DNA of 5,690 nucleotides from an uncultured Candidatus Saccharimonas sp. (GTDB lineage Bacteria > Patescibacteriota > Saccharimonadia > Saccharimonadales > SZUA-47): positions 1-5,690 of the forward strand of contig CALRCT010000030.1 of assembly GCA_943354655.1 (NCBI GenBank). Direction: 5' to 3'. Numbering within the stretch: position 1 is the first letter of the stretch; each line of letters opens with the position of its first letter. The notes under the pieces are model-generated. The model worked only from the letters and a program-made list of their open reading frames with translations. It did not search any database and was not told the DNA's origin. Shown piece by piece: positions 1-5,340 of the stretch. Position numbers and translations under genes: made by a program.

Positions 1-480
1 ACCGGCTTAGATTTAAGAATAACCGAAATTTCAATGAAGGAAATAACTTCATTAACAATAGTCGAAAGCTTAATATCTAGGCATATAATGCCAGAAAGCA
101 TTAAACCTGCTAAAAACTTTACTTCAACAATGTTACAAAAAGCTTTATCTGACGCTTTTCATAAACACGTGGCGTGGAACATGCCCGAAACAGCAACTGC
201 GCATATCGCAGGATCACCCGAAGGTTTAGCCGTTACATACGAAATCATCTCTAGTACTGCAAGAAAAATATTATCGTTAGATTATTCTTACTATTTAAAT
301 CCTGATTTTAAACGAGCCGGAAAATTAGTACCTTCAGTTGGCCGAAAAATACTTGGTAAACCACGTATATCTAAAACTCAACCTAGCGAAGATCAAGTAA
401 ACAGCGGGTTAATGAGTGCAAGACCAAAATCTGAACTTGCTAGAGCTCTGCAAAACGGTACAATTAGCACTCTTTATTAA
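1..480 (+). CDS. Unrecognised protein, 3' part of a gene cut by the window edge
   Basis: The reading frame is open from base 1 to a TAA at 478-480. There is an ATG at 34, which would give 148 residues. The 11 codons before it contain no stop, and no Shine-Dalgarno or -10 hexamer lies close to that ATG. The visible part is therefore more likely the C-terminal 159 residues of a longer protein. I recognise no family. The first half looks like a mixed alpha/beta fold. The last 50 residues are polar and rich in Lys, Arg, Ser and Gln, suggesting a flexible tail. No signal peptide or membrane segment is visible. It is followed after 28 bases by the kinase gene on the same strand, so the two may be co-transcribed. 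Function cannot be assigned. Confidence 0.6.
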   Translation, partial: TGLDLRITEISMKEITSLTIVESLISRHIMPESIKPAKNFTSTMLQKALSDAFHKHVAWNMPETATAHIAGSPEGLAVTYEIISSTARKILSLDYSYYLNPDFKRAGKLVPSVGRKILGKPRISKTQPSEDQVNSGLMSARPKSELARALQNGTISTLY

Positions 481-481
481 C

Positions 482-508
482 ACATACTACGTGTTAGCAT
501 AAGTATGT
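482..508. repeat. Inverted repeat abutting the kinase start codon
   Basis: Two perfect 7-base arms, ACATACT at 482-488 and AGTATGT at 502-508, are separated by 13 bases. The right arm ends on the base before the ATG at 509. There is no T-run, so it is not a typical terminator. It could be an operator, or an RNA hairpin that controls access to the start codon. A weak -10-like TAGCAT (495-500) lies inside the spacer, which would suit an operator. Confidence 0.5.
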
Positions 509-1015
509 ATGAATAAACCAAGTTTATATTTATTTATTGGACTTCCAGGTTCTGGCAAAACTACTGCTGCTGCCGAATTATCAAAAATAACAGGCGCCGT
601 ACATCTTAGTTCTGATAGTTTTAGACTAAGCTTGTTCGAAACACCAACTTTTAGCCAAAACGAGCACGATAGTTTATATAAAATGCTAGATTATATGTGC
701 GAACTATTACTGCAAAGCGGTACAAGCGTAGTTTATGACGCAAATTTAAATCGATACAGTCACCGCAAAGAAAAATACTTATTAGCCAAAAAAACAGGGG
801 CGGATTGCAGGCTTTTTTGGCTTAATGTTCATAGGGATATGGCAAAAAAGCGAAGAATCGACACACAACATCCTGGGCTTGTTCCAAAACACGAAAACGC
901 ACATGATATGTTTGAACGAATCGCTGACATATTTGAACCTCCCCATAAAAACGAACCATACACCGAACTTGACGGTACTAAAATCACAAGACCGTACATT
1001 TCGGCGTTTTTATAA
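509..1015 (+). CDS. P-loop kinase resembling polynucleotide kinase (AAA_33 type)
   Basis: This 168-residue protein is one P-loop NTPase domain predicted to transfer phosphate from ATP. The Walker A motif GLPGSGKT is at residues 11-18. Three further features line up with the kinase domain of T4 polynucleotide kinase. These are the SSDSFR segment with Asp36 and Arg39 (T4 Asp35 and Arg38), the DANLN motif starting at Asp77 (T4 DTNLN, Asp85), and a basic lid KKRR at 113-116 (T4 Arg126). No phosphatase domain or membrane segment follows, so this is a stand-alone kinase. The substrate may be a 5'-hydroxyl nucleic acid end, but the AAA_33 family also includes small-molecule and toxin-like kinases. 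The ATG at 509 is supported by the motif beginning within ten residues. The nuclease gene follows after 36 bases. Confidence 0.85.
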   Translation: MNKPSLYLFIGLPGSGKTTAAAELSKITGAVHLSSDSFRLSLFETPTFSQNEHDSLYKMLDYMCELLLQSGTSVVYDANLNRYSHRKEKYLLAKKTGADCRLFWLNVHRDMAKKRRIDTQHPGLVPKHENAHDMFERIADIFEPPHKNEPYTELDGTKITRPYISAFL

Positions 1016-1017
1016 AC

Positions 1018-1051
1018 GCTACTGCTTGCATACTTTTAAGCAAAGAGTAGC
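1018..1051. repeat. Inverted repeat abutting the nuclease start codon
   Basis: The arms at 1018-1029 and 1040-1051 pair as 6 bp (GCTACT with AGTAGC), a 2x2 internal mismatch, then 4 bp (TTGC with GCAA), around a 10-base loop. The right arm ends on the base before the ATG at 1052. As at 482-508, the repeat directly precedes a start codon. No T-run follows. In RNA it would bury the weak purine stretch AAAGAG, so it could modulate translation or act as an operator. Confidence 0.5.
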
Positions 1052-1543
1052 ATGACTACTGTGAAGCCATTTTTAATTTTTATATCTTTACTACTTATTT
1101 GTACTTTGGCTTATAGCCATAACAGCAATTTAGGACTATATGAAATAGTAGAGGTATTTGACGGTGACACAATAGCCGTAAATATGGCTGGCAAAATAGA
1201 AAAAGTTCGTCTTATAGGCGTTGATACTCCCGAAACAAAAGACCCTCGTAAGCCAGTACAGTGTTACGGCCCTGAAGCAAGCTTATATTCGCACGCAATA
1301 CTAGATCATGCCAAAATTAAACTAACTAGCGACCCCTTAAGTACCAACCGCGACAGATACGACAGACTACTTAGATACGTCTATTTAAAAGATGGCACTT
1401 TGTACAATAAAAAATTATTAGAATCTGGTAATGCAAGAGCCTACACTGGGTTTCCTTTTAGTAAAAGCGATTTATTCATTAAAACAGCAAAAATAAGCGA
1501 ACAAAACCAAGTAGGATTATGGGGCTCGTGCAAAACCGCATAG
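1052..1543 (+). CDS. Exported staphylococcal-nuclease-type endonuclease (thermonuclease family)
   Basis: The 163-residue protein has an N-terminal hydrophobic segment (residues 6-21, short basic start, then AYS), consistent with a signal peptide or membrane anchor. It is followed by one SNase domain. The active-site set is intact by motif: DGDT with Asp37 and Asp39, RLIGVDTPE with Arg53, Asp58, Thr59 and Glu61, and DRYDRLLRYV with Arg105 matching the second catalytic arginine. Family members use calcium to hydrolyse DNA and RNA phosphodiester bonds. Outside the cell this enzyme probably digests environmental or host nucleic acids, which would suit an organism that scavenges nucleotides. Cysteines at 71 and 160 could form a disulfide after export. 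The domain is full length. It lies 36 bases after the kinase gene and probably shares its transcript. The only start signal is a weak AAAGAG six bases before the ATG. Confidence 0.92.
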   Translation: MTTVKPFLIFISLLLICTLAYSHNSNLGLYEIVEVFDGDTIAVNMAGKIEKVRLIGVDTPETKDPRKPVQCYGPEASLYSHAILDHAKIKLTSDPLSTNRDRYDRLLRYVYLKDGTLYNKKLLESGNARAYTGFPFSKSDLFIKTAKISEQNQVGLWGSCKTA

Positions 1544-1555
1544 TCATAAAAGGTG

Positions 1556-1568
1556 TATAATTTATTAA
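1556..1568 (+). promoter_or_regulatory. -10 hexamer placed for leaderless transcription
   Basis: A perfect TATAAT at 1556-1561 is followed by exactly seven bases and then the GTG at 1569. Transcription from this hexamer would begin on or next to the start codon. No convincing -35 sits 16-18 bases upstream. Confidence 0.6.
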
Positions 1569-1829
1569 GTGAAACAATTTAACAAAAAAACATTATTACA
1601 TTCAATTATATTAGCCATAGGAATTGGTGGCATACTACACTTAATAAGTCTATTTATTATTGGATTTATTAAACAAGATTTACGTTATTTTAATCCTGCC
1701 TACGCAATAGACATAGACCAACTTTTACCGGCATCTAACAATCAACTATGGTTTATGATAGCCGGCTGGCTAGGCTTAACTTGTATGGTTATAGCCGTTT
1801 ATTATTTTTTATCACGCTTAAAAAAATAA
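1569..1829 (+). CDS. Small two-helix membrane protein, unknown function
   Basis: This 86-residue protein starts with GTG. It has two clear hydrophobic segments, about residues 11-34 (preceded by Lys-rich MKQFNKK) and 60-82 (followed by the basic end SRLKK). A mostly polar loop of about 25 residues joins them, with an Asp-Ile-Asp stretch in it. The positive charges at both ends predict both termini in the cytoplasm and the loop outside. No known family is recognised. The start choice is supported by the TATAAT seven bases upstream and by the lack of any Shine-Dalgarno sequence. The last 28 bases overlap the end of the convergent glycosyltransferase gene, so no terminator separates them. The downstream glycosyltransferase context might hint at envelope function, but nothing in the protein shows it. 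Confidence 0.75.
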   Translation: MKQFNKKTLLHSIILAIGIGGILHLISLFIIGFIKQDLRYFNPAYAIDIDQLLPASNNQLWFMIAGWLGLTCMVIAVYYFLSRLKK

Positions 1830-2506
1830 TGTACTAATTTAGTTTTTACCCACATTTTAGGGTAATGCCACATATGCATGATTCTTCTTGGCGAAATAGA
1901 AGCGTGTAATTTATTAGAAAAATATATTTTAAGTCCATTATTTTTTAAGTGAATACTTAGGTCCATATCTTCGTGAATATCGTTTCGTAAACACACTTGT
2001 TGATTAACTAAATTCCATGCAGAATTTTTAATAGCCATACTAGACCCAAACAACGTTCTGTGACCCAAAAATAACCAACTTATCCAATAATATATAATCC
2101 TGTGACCCCAGTACAAAAGTAATTTTCCACGCCATTCACGTATTGTAGTAGAACCGCTTATTGCAGATGCTTTTTTATTTTTAACAAAAAAATCTATAAC
2201 ATTATTCGTCCATTCAGGATCGATAATTGTGTCTGCATCTATCCTGCCAATAATGTCACTTTTAGCCTTGTTAAATCCGCGGTTTCTGGCGTAAACTATT
2301 CCTTGCTTAGGTTCATGTACTACAGTTACAAAATTATACTTTTTTGCTATTTTAATCGTATTATCAGAACTATTGTTGTCTACAACAATAACTTCATTAG
2401 GCATTACAGATTGATTTTTTATTGCATTTAAACAGGATGTTATCTGGTGTTCTTCGTTAAAAACTGGTATAACTAATGATAACGTTAATGCTTTTTTATG
2501 TTTCAC
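1802..2506 (-). CDS. Family 2 glycosyltransferase (GT-A fold)
   Basis: This 234-residue enzyme should transfer a sugar from a nucleotide-sugar donor onto an acceptor at the inner face of the membrane, for surface polysaccharide, glycolipid or glycoprotein synthesis. GT2 motifs appear in order: SLVIPVFNEE at 10-19, VVDNNSSDNT with nucleotide-binding Asp43, the metal-binding DAD at 90-92, and HED at 178-180 supplying the likely catalytic base. Residues 129-147 are rich in Trp, Tyr, Leu and Ile and could be a short amphipathic membrane-associated stretch. No full transmembrane helices are obvious. The start is GTG; a weak AT-rich -10 (TATTAC, six bases before it) could serve a leaderless message. 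Its start is 20 bases from the divergent glycosidase-like gene, so both probably share one control region. Donor and product cannot be read from the sequence. Confidence 0.92.
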   Translation of the reverse strand: MKHKKALTLSLVIPVFNEEHQITSCLNAIKNQSVMPNEVIVVDNNSSDNTIKIAKKYNFVTVVHEPKQGIVYARNRGFNKAKSDIIGRIDADTIIDPEWTNNVIDFFVKNKKASAISGSTTIREWRGKLLLYWGHRIIYYWISWLFLGHRTLFGSSMAIKNSAWNLVNQQVCLRNDIHEDMDLSIHLKNNGLKIYFSNKLHASISPRRIMHMWHYPKMWVKTKLVHYFFKRDKK

Positions 2507-2526
2507 AGTAAAGTAATAATAACAAA
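2507..2526. promoter_or_regulatory. Divergent start region of glycosyltransferase and glycosidase-like genes
   Basis: Only 20 bases, all but three of them A or T, separate the two divergent start codons. Reading plus, AATAAT at 2515-2520 lies six bases before the ATG. Reading minus, TATTAC at 2518-2513 lies six bases before the GTG. Both resemble -10 elements placed for near-leaderless messages. Their -35 elements would have to lie inside the opposite gene. No Shine-Dalgarno is present on either side. Confidence 0.4.
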
Positions 2527-3651
2527 ATGCCTACAATAACAAGAAATAAGAATAAATCTACTAAAATAAATAAGCGATCAAGCTACTTAAGATTGCCGCT
2601 TATTTACATTAAAAACATTTGGAATAAAAACATCTGGAATAAGTTTTTTTGTATAGTTTTAGCGATTATTATAACTTTTGCTACTGGAATGTACGGGTTA
2701 GGGGAATGGTATATTCATAAACATAAAAACGAACCGCTAAAAATAGGGGCAACTTTTATTCCTGATTACGCTACTTATTTTGACTTAGACCCTAAAGATA
2801 CGATGCAAAAAATGATAACAGACTTAGGGATTAAACAGTTTAGACTTGTGAGTTATTGGAAGGACATAGAAAAATCCGAAGGAGTATACGATTTTAGTGG
2901 ATTAGACTGGCAGTTTGACATGGCCGCAAATGCCGGCGCAAAAGTAAGTCTTGCAATTGGCCTAAGACAACCAAGGTGGCCAGAATGCCATGCACCTAAC
3001 TGGGCACAGACCGAATCAATTGACGTATGGTATCCAAAGTTAAAAAACTACATGACAGCAGTCATTAATCACTACAAAGATAATCCCGTTCTAGAAAGTT
3101 ACCAATTAGAAAATGAGTTTTTTATGACCGTATTTGGTATTTGCCCAGATCATAGTCGTTGGAGATTAGTAGACGAATATAATATGGTAAAACAATTAGA
3201 CACAAATACACCAGTAATTGTAAGCCGCAGTAATAATTGGGTAGGGTTGCCACTTGGTGATCCAAGGCCTGATAAGTTTGGCATATCAATTTATAAAAGA
3301 GTCTGGGACAAAACATTCACAAAGCGATACTTTGAATACCCTATGCCAGCTTGGTTTTATTCTAGTCTTGCCGGTGGTGCAGAAATTTTAACTGGCAATG
3401 ACATGGTAATTCACGAACTACAGGTAGAATCATGGCTACCAGACGATTTTGACATGAAAACAGCGTCTATAGACGAAGTATACAAATCAATGAACCCAGA
3501 AAGATTAAAAGATAGGATTAAATACGGCGTAGCGACAGGAATGAGAGAAATATACCTATGGGGACCTGAATGGTGGCTATATCTAAAAGATAAAAAAGGC
3601 GCTCCAGAACTTTGGGATACTGCAAAAACAGAACTTGCAAAGTACAGATAA
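2527..3651 (+). CDS. Membrane-anchored clan-A glycoside-hydrolase-like TIM-barrel protein
   Basis: The 374-residue protein begins with a basic cytoplasmic tail (residues 1-39), one transmembrane helix (about 40-62), then a single extracytoplasmic domain. That domain reads like a clan GH-A (beta/alpha)8 barrel. It has an opening strand KIGATFIPDYA near 72, the segment FRLVSYWKDIEKSEGVYDF (105-123) typical of retaining beta-glycosidases, and YQLENEF at 192-198. In YQLENEF, Asn196-Glu197 fits the strand-4 acid/base pair. The strand-7 region HELQVESW (296-303) offers Glu297, or less likely Glu301, as nucleophile. It may trim or remodel surface glycans. A GH family (5, 42 or other) cannot be chosen by eye. 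The catalytic pair is inferred from motif position only. It is divergent from the glycosyltransferase, suggesting a joint role. There is no second TM or sorting motif. Confidence 0.8.
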   Translation: MPTITRNKNKSTKINKRSSYLRLPLIYIKNIWNKNIWNKFFCIVLAIIITFATGMYGLGEWYIHKHKNEPLKIGATFIPDYATYFDLDPKDTMQKMITDLGIKQFRLVSYWKDIEKSEGVYDFSGLDWQFDMAANAGAKVSLAIGLRQPRWPECHAPNWAQTESIDVWYPKLKNYMTAVINHYKDNPVLESYQLENEFFMTVFGICPDHSRWRLVDEYNMVKQLDTNTPVIVSRSNNWVGLPLGDPRPDKFGISIYKRVWDKTFTKRYFEYPMPAWFYSSLAGGAEILTGNDMVIHELQVESWLPDDFDMKTASIDEVYKSMNPERLKDRIKYGVATGMREIYLWGPEWWLYLKDKKGAPELWDTAKTELAKYR

Positions 3652-3741
3652 GTTTCTCTGTTATTATATATGTAGGATTTTTGCTCTTTTAGCGATTTCC
3701 GGGCGTTAGCTGGCTTAAATAGAATCTGTTTAGATTTTTGA

Positions 3742-3761
3742 GGCGTAGCTACAGCTACGCC
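3742..3761. repeat. Perfect GC-rich hairpin upstream of smpB
   Basis: GGCGTAGCT (3742-3750) and its exact reverse complement AGCTACGCC (3753-3761) are separated by AC only, giving 8 bp and a four-base loop in RNA. It stands out in AT-rich surroundings and is not followed by a T-run, so it is not a standard intrinsic terminator. Confidence 0.65.
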
Positions 3762-3821
3762 GAAAGAATATAGAACTGATTATAACAAGCCAAGGTAATG
3801 CCAGAAAATGGTTAAAAGCGT

Positions 3822-3836
3822 AAAGGTCCTACATAG
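3822..3836 (+). promoter_or_regulatory. Likely ribosome binding site of smpB
   Basis: AAAGG at 3822-3826 lies ten bases before the GTG at 3837. It is one of the few Shine-Dalgarno-like sequences in the window. No -10 hexamer occurs seven bases upstream, so this message probably has a real leader. Confidence 0.4.
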
Positions 3837-4295
3837 GTGAAAAAAAAGCCAGATAAAGTTAAAAAAATTCAAAATAGCCGCGCACGGTTTGATTATGCAC
3901 TTACAGATGATTATTTATGCGGTATTGTTTTGAATGGCCGCGAAACCAAAGCATTACGCTTAGGACACGGTCAACTTAAGGGCGCATTCGTTAATATTAA
4001 AGACGGCGAACTATGGTTAAACAATATGACCATAACTGGACGAGTCGGACTGCCTATTGACGAAGAAGAAAAAACTCAAGCTCGCAAATTGCTAGCTAAA
4101 AAACGAGAAATAACGGCTTTAATGTCTGCAAAACAACAAGGACTATCTATTGTACCAACAGAAGTATTAACTAGAAGTAGATTTATAAAAGTCCGAATAG
4201 CAATTGGCAGAGGCAAAAAAAATTACGATAAGCGCGCAACACTAAAAAAACGCGATGACGATCGTAACGTTCACCGCGAATTAAAAGGTTATTAG
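3837..4295 (+). CDS. smpB: SsrA-binding protein SmpB
   Basis: The 152-residue product is SmpB, the partner of tmRNA in trans-translation. It binds the tRNA-like domain of tmRNA and helps load it into the empty A site of stalled ribosomes, so the unfinished peptide is tagged for proteolysis and the ribosome freed. Family landmarks appear in order: SRARFDYAL (14-22), the GIVLNGRETKALR stretch (29-41), GELWLNNM in the next strand, RKLLAKKREI in the middle, and the conserved tail GKKNYDKR (126-133) plus KKRDDDR. The length is normal for the family. Translation starts at GTG, giving MKKKPDKVKKIQ. No tmRNA gene was found beside it in this window. It converges on the 65-residue orphan with only two bases between stop codons. 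Confidence 0.97.
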   Translation: MKKKPDKVKKIQNSRARFDYALTDDYLCGIVLNGRETKALRLGHGQLKGAFVNIKDGELWLNNMTITGRVGLPIDEEEKTQARKLLAKKREITALMSAKQQGLSIVPTEVLTRSRFIKVRIAIGRGKKNYDKRATLKKRDDDRNVHRELKGY

Positions 4296-4297
4296 AA

Positions 4298-4495
4298 CTA
4301 CATTGTATCTAAAGTAAGAGCAGTTAGTGCAGCTACAGGATTAATTGTCCCGTATCTTATTTCTGCTGCTATACAAAGTGCGCCTATCATAAGAGCCGTG
4401 TATCCAAATACGTCTTTATTAGATTCTAAATTTTCATTAACAGGTGATTCATTAAAAGATTCAGAACTGTCTGTGCGTGGGTTTTTTGATAACAT
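4298..4495 (-). CDS. Small orphan protein with one hydrophobic segment
   Basis: This 65-residue protein matches no family I know. Residues 1-28 are polar and rich in Ser, Asn and Glu. From about residue 29 a hydrophobic segment (FGYTALMIGALCIAA) runs to a Glu-Ile-Arg break, followed by a second moderately hydrophobic, Ala/Thr/Leu-rich stretch to the end. It could be a small membrane or peripheral protein. The case that it is a real gene rests on its promoter: a full consensus TTGACA-17-TATAAT ends seven bases before the ATG. It also exactly fills the gap between smpB and pyrH. It ends in TAG, two bases from the smpB stop. No Shine-Dalgarno is present. Confidence 0.7.
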   Translation of the reverse strand: MLSKNPRTDSSESFNESPVNENLESNKDVFGYTALMIGALCIAAEIRYGTINPVAALTALTLDTM

Positions 4496-4531
4496 AAAGT
4501 ATATTATAAATTAGTATTATGCTATTGTCAA
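4496..4531 (-). promoter_or_regulatory. Consensus sigma70-type promoter giving a leaderless message
   Basis: On the minus strand TTGACA lies at 4531-4526, a 17-base spacer at 4525-4509, and TATAAT at 4508-4503. After seven more bases comes the ATG at 4495. Both hexamers match consensus at 6 of 6 with the ideal spacing. Initiation would fall at or within a base or so of the start codon. The -35 begins five bases past the pyrH stop codon. Confidence 0.88.
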
Positions 4532-4536
4532 AATAG

Positions 4537-5244
4537 TTACGAAATAAGCGTTCCAATATCTTTGCCTGCTACTACTTTTGCAAAGTTTCCAGGAGTGTCT
4601 AAGTTAAAGATTGTGATTTTCATACCTTGTTCGGCAGCCAATCCTAACGCTGCTTTATCCATAACTTTTATTGCTGGGTTTTCTATAGCTTTTTGTAATG
4701 TAATAGAATCTAATTTAACTGCATCGGCAAACTTAGCTGGATCTTTGTCATAGACACCATCTACTTTTGTAGATTTATATACCATTTCACAGTCTAGTTC
4801 TAAGCCTAGCATAACTGCAGCTGTGTCGTGTGTGACGTACGGACGACCACTACCGCCAGCAATAATTAGTACTCGTCCTCTTTGCAGGTGTTTTTCGGCC
4901 AATCTATAAGAATAAGACTCCGCAAGTTGAGTAGCATATATATTACTTACACAACGCGATTCTAGGCCTTCAGATTCAAAAATATCTGTAAGTGCCATAG
5001 CATTCATAAGACCAGACAACATACCCATCTGATCTGCTGTAACGCGTTTAATGCCGTTACCAGCAAGTTCTGCGCCTCTAACCATGTTTCCACCGCCAGA
5101 AATTATAATAACTCCACATCCAGTGTCTGTAACTTTTTTGATTTCTTTAGCTAAATATCGTGCTACCTTTGGATCTACACCAAATTGGTGACTTCCGGCT
5201 AATTGTTCGCCCGAAAGTTTTAAAAGTATTCTTTTATAAGCCAT
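4537..5244 (-). CDS. pyrH: Uridylate (UMP) kinase PyrH
   Basis: PyrH uses ATP to convert UMP to UDP in the cytoplasm, feeding all UTP and CTP synthesis. Bacterial members of this amino-acid-kinase-fold family are hexamers, usually activated by GTP and inhibited by UTP. Motifs in order: YKRILLKLSGEQL at 3-15, SGGGNMVRG at 49-57, ADQMGMLSGLMNAMAL at 70-85, the GGSGRPYVTHDTAAV segment at 130-144, and a KSTKVDGVYDKDP loop near 160. It ends in FNLDTPGNF and GTLIS. The ATG at 5244 gives 235 residues and the family-typical start MAYKR. An in-frame TTG at 5286 would add 14 unconserved residues and overlaps the ribozyme, so I reject it. A TACAAT lies seven bases before the ATG. Local copies of pyrH often sit beside tsf and frr; neither is seen here. 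Confidence 0.97.
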   Translation of the reverse strand: MAYKRILLKLSGEQLAGSHQFGVDPKVARYLAKEIKKVTDTGCGVIIISGGGNMVRGAELAGNGIKRVTADQMGMLSGLMNAMALTDIFESEGLESRCVSNIYATQLAESYSYRLAEKHLQRGRVLIIAGGSGRPYVTHDTAAVMLGLELDCEMVYKSTKVDGVYDKDPAKFADAVKLDSITLQKAIENPAIKVMDKAALGLAAEQGMKITIFNLDTPGNFAKVVAGKDIGTLIS

Positions 5245-5260
5245 TCCAAATATTGTACCA
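5245..5260 (-). promoter_or_regulatory. Extended -10 promoter of pyrH, leaderless layout
   Basis: Minus-strand TG (5260-5259), one base, then TACAAT (5257-5252) forms an extended -10, which can work without a -35. Exactly seven bases follow before the ATG at 5244. No good -35 is found 16-18 bases upstream. Transcription from here would exclude the ribozyme from the pyrH message. Confidence 0.55.
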
Positions 5261-5281
5261 GAACTAGCAGAGTATATTTTG

Positions 5282-5340
5282 TGCAATTTCGTCGCTTTTA
5301 CGACTCGTCAGTACGATTTTTGTAAACTTCGTAGATTGCA
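5282..5340 (-). ncRNA. Type III hammerhead self-cleaving ribozyme
   Basis: Reading the minus strand, stem III is UGCAAU (5340-5335) with AUUGCA (5287-5282), 6 bp. The predicted cleavage base is C5334, with cutting between 5334 and 5333 after the triplet AUC. Stem I is UACGA (5333-5329) with UCGUA (5316-5312), 5 bp with a 12-base A-rich loop. The core CUGACGA is 5311-5305, matching CUGANGA exactly. Stem II is GUCGU (5304-5300) with GCGAC (5295-5291), 5 bp including one G-U, AAAA loop. The core GAAA is 5290-5287, its last A pairing with U5335 as required. All invariant core bases and all three helices are present. The open helix is stem III, hence type III. Cleavage would leave a 2',3'-cyclic phosphate on the upstream RNA and a 5'-hydroxyl on the downstream RNA. 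It lies 38-96 bases before pyrH on the same strand. Confidence 0.93.

Larger units (their letters stand above)
3652..3836 (+). other. 185-base intergenic stretch with a possible folded RNA
   Basis: No coding frame of note lies here. On the plus strand TGGCTT (3711-3716) can pair with AAGCCA (3787-3792). That helix would enclose two hairpins: AATCT/AGATT (3723-3727 with 3732-3736, GTTT loop, followed by TTT) and the strong one at 3742-3761. This could be a small RNA, the smpB leader, or two separate DNA elements. It does not show tmRNA, SRP RNA or RNase P signature sequences. The AATCT hairpin with its T-run could also be a weak terminator for the preceding gene. Confidence 0.35.

Noticed and set aside
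825..1055. 76-residue plus-strand reading frame overlapping kinase and nuclease starts
   Set aside because: It is an out-of-frame shadow of the kinase gene, with no motif and no start signal.
3122..3316. 64-residue minus-strand reading frame inside the glycosidase-like gene
   Set aside because: Antisense shadow of a conserved coding region, with no promoter or recognised motif.
4562..4753. 63-residue plus-strand reading frame inside pyrH
   Set aside because: Antisense shadow of pyrH with no supporting signal.
5245..5286. Longer PyrH from the TTG at 5286
   Set aside because: The 14 extra residues match nothing in the family, the codon overlaps ribozyme stem III, and the ATG at 5244 gives the typical MAYKR start with a -10 just upstream.
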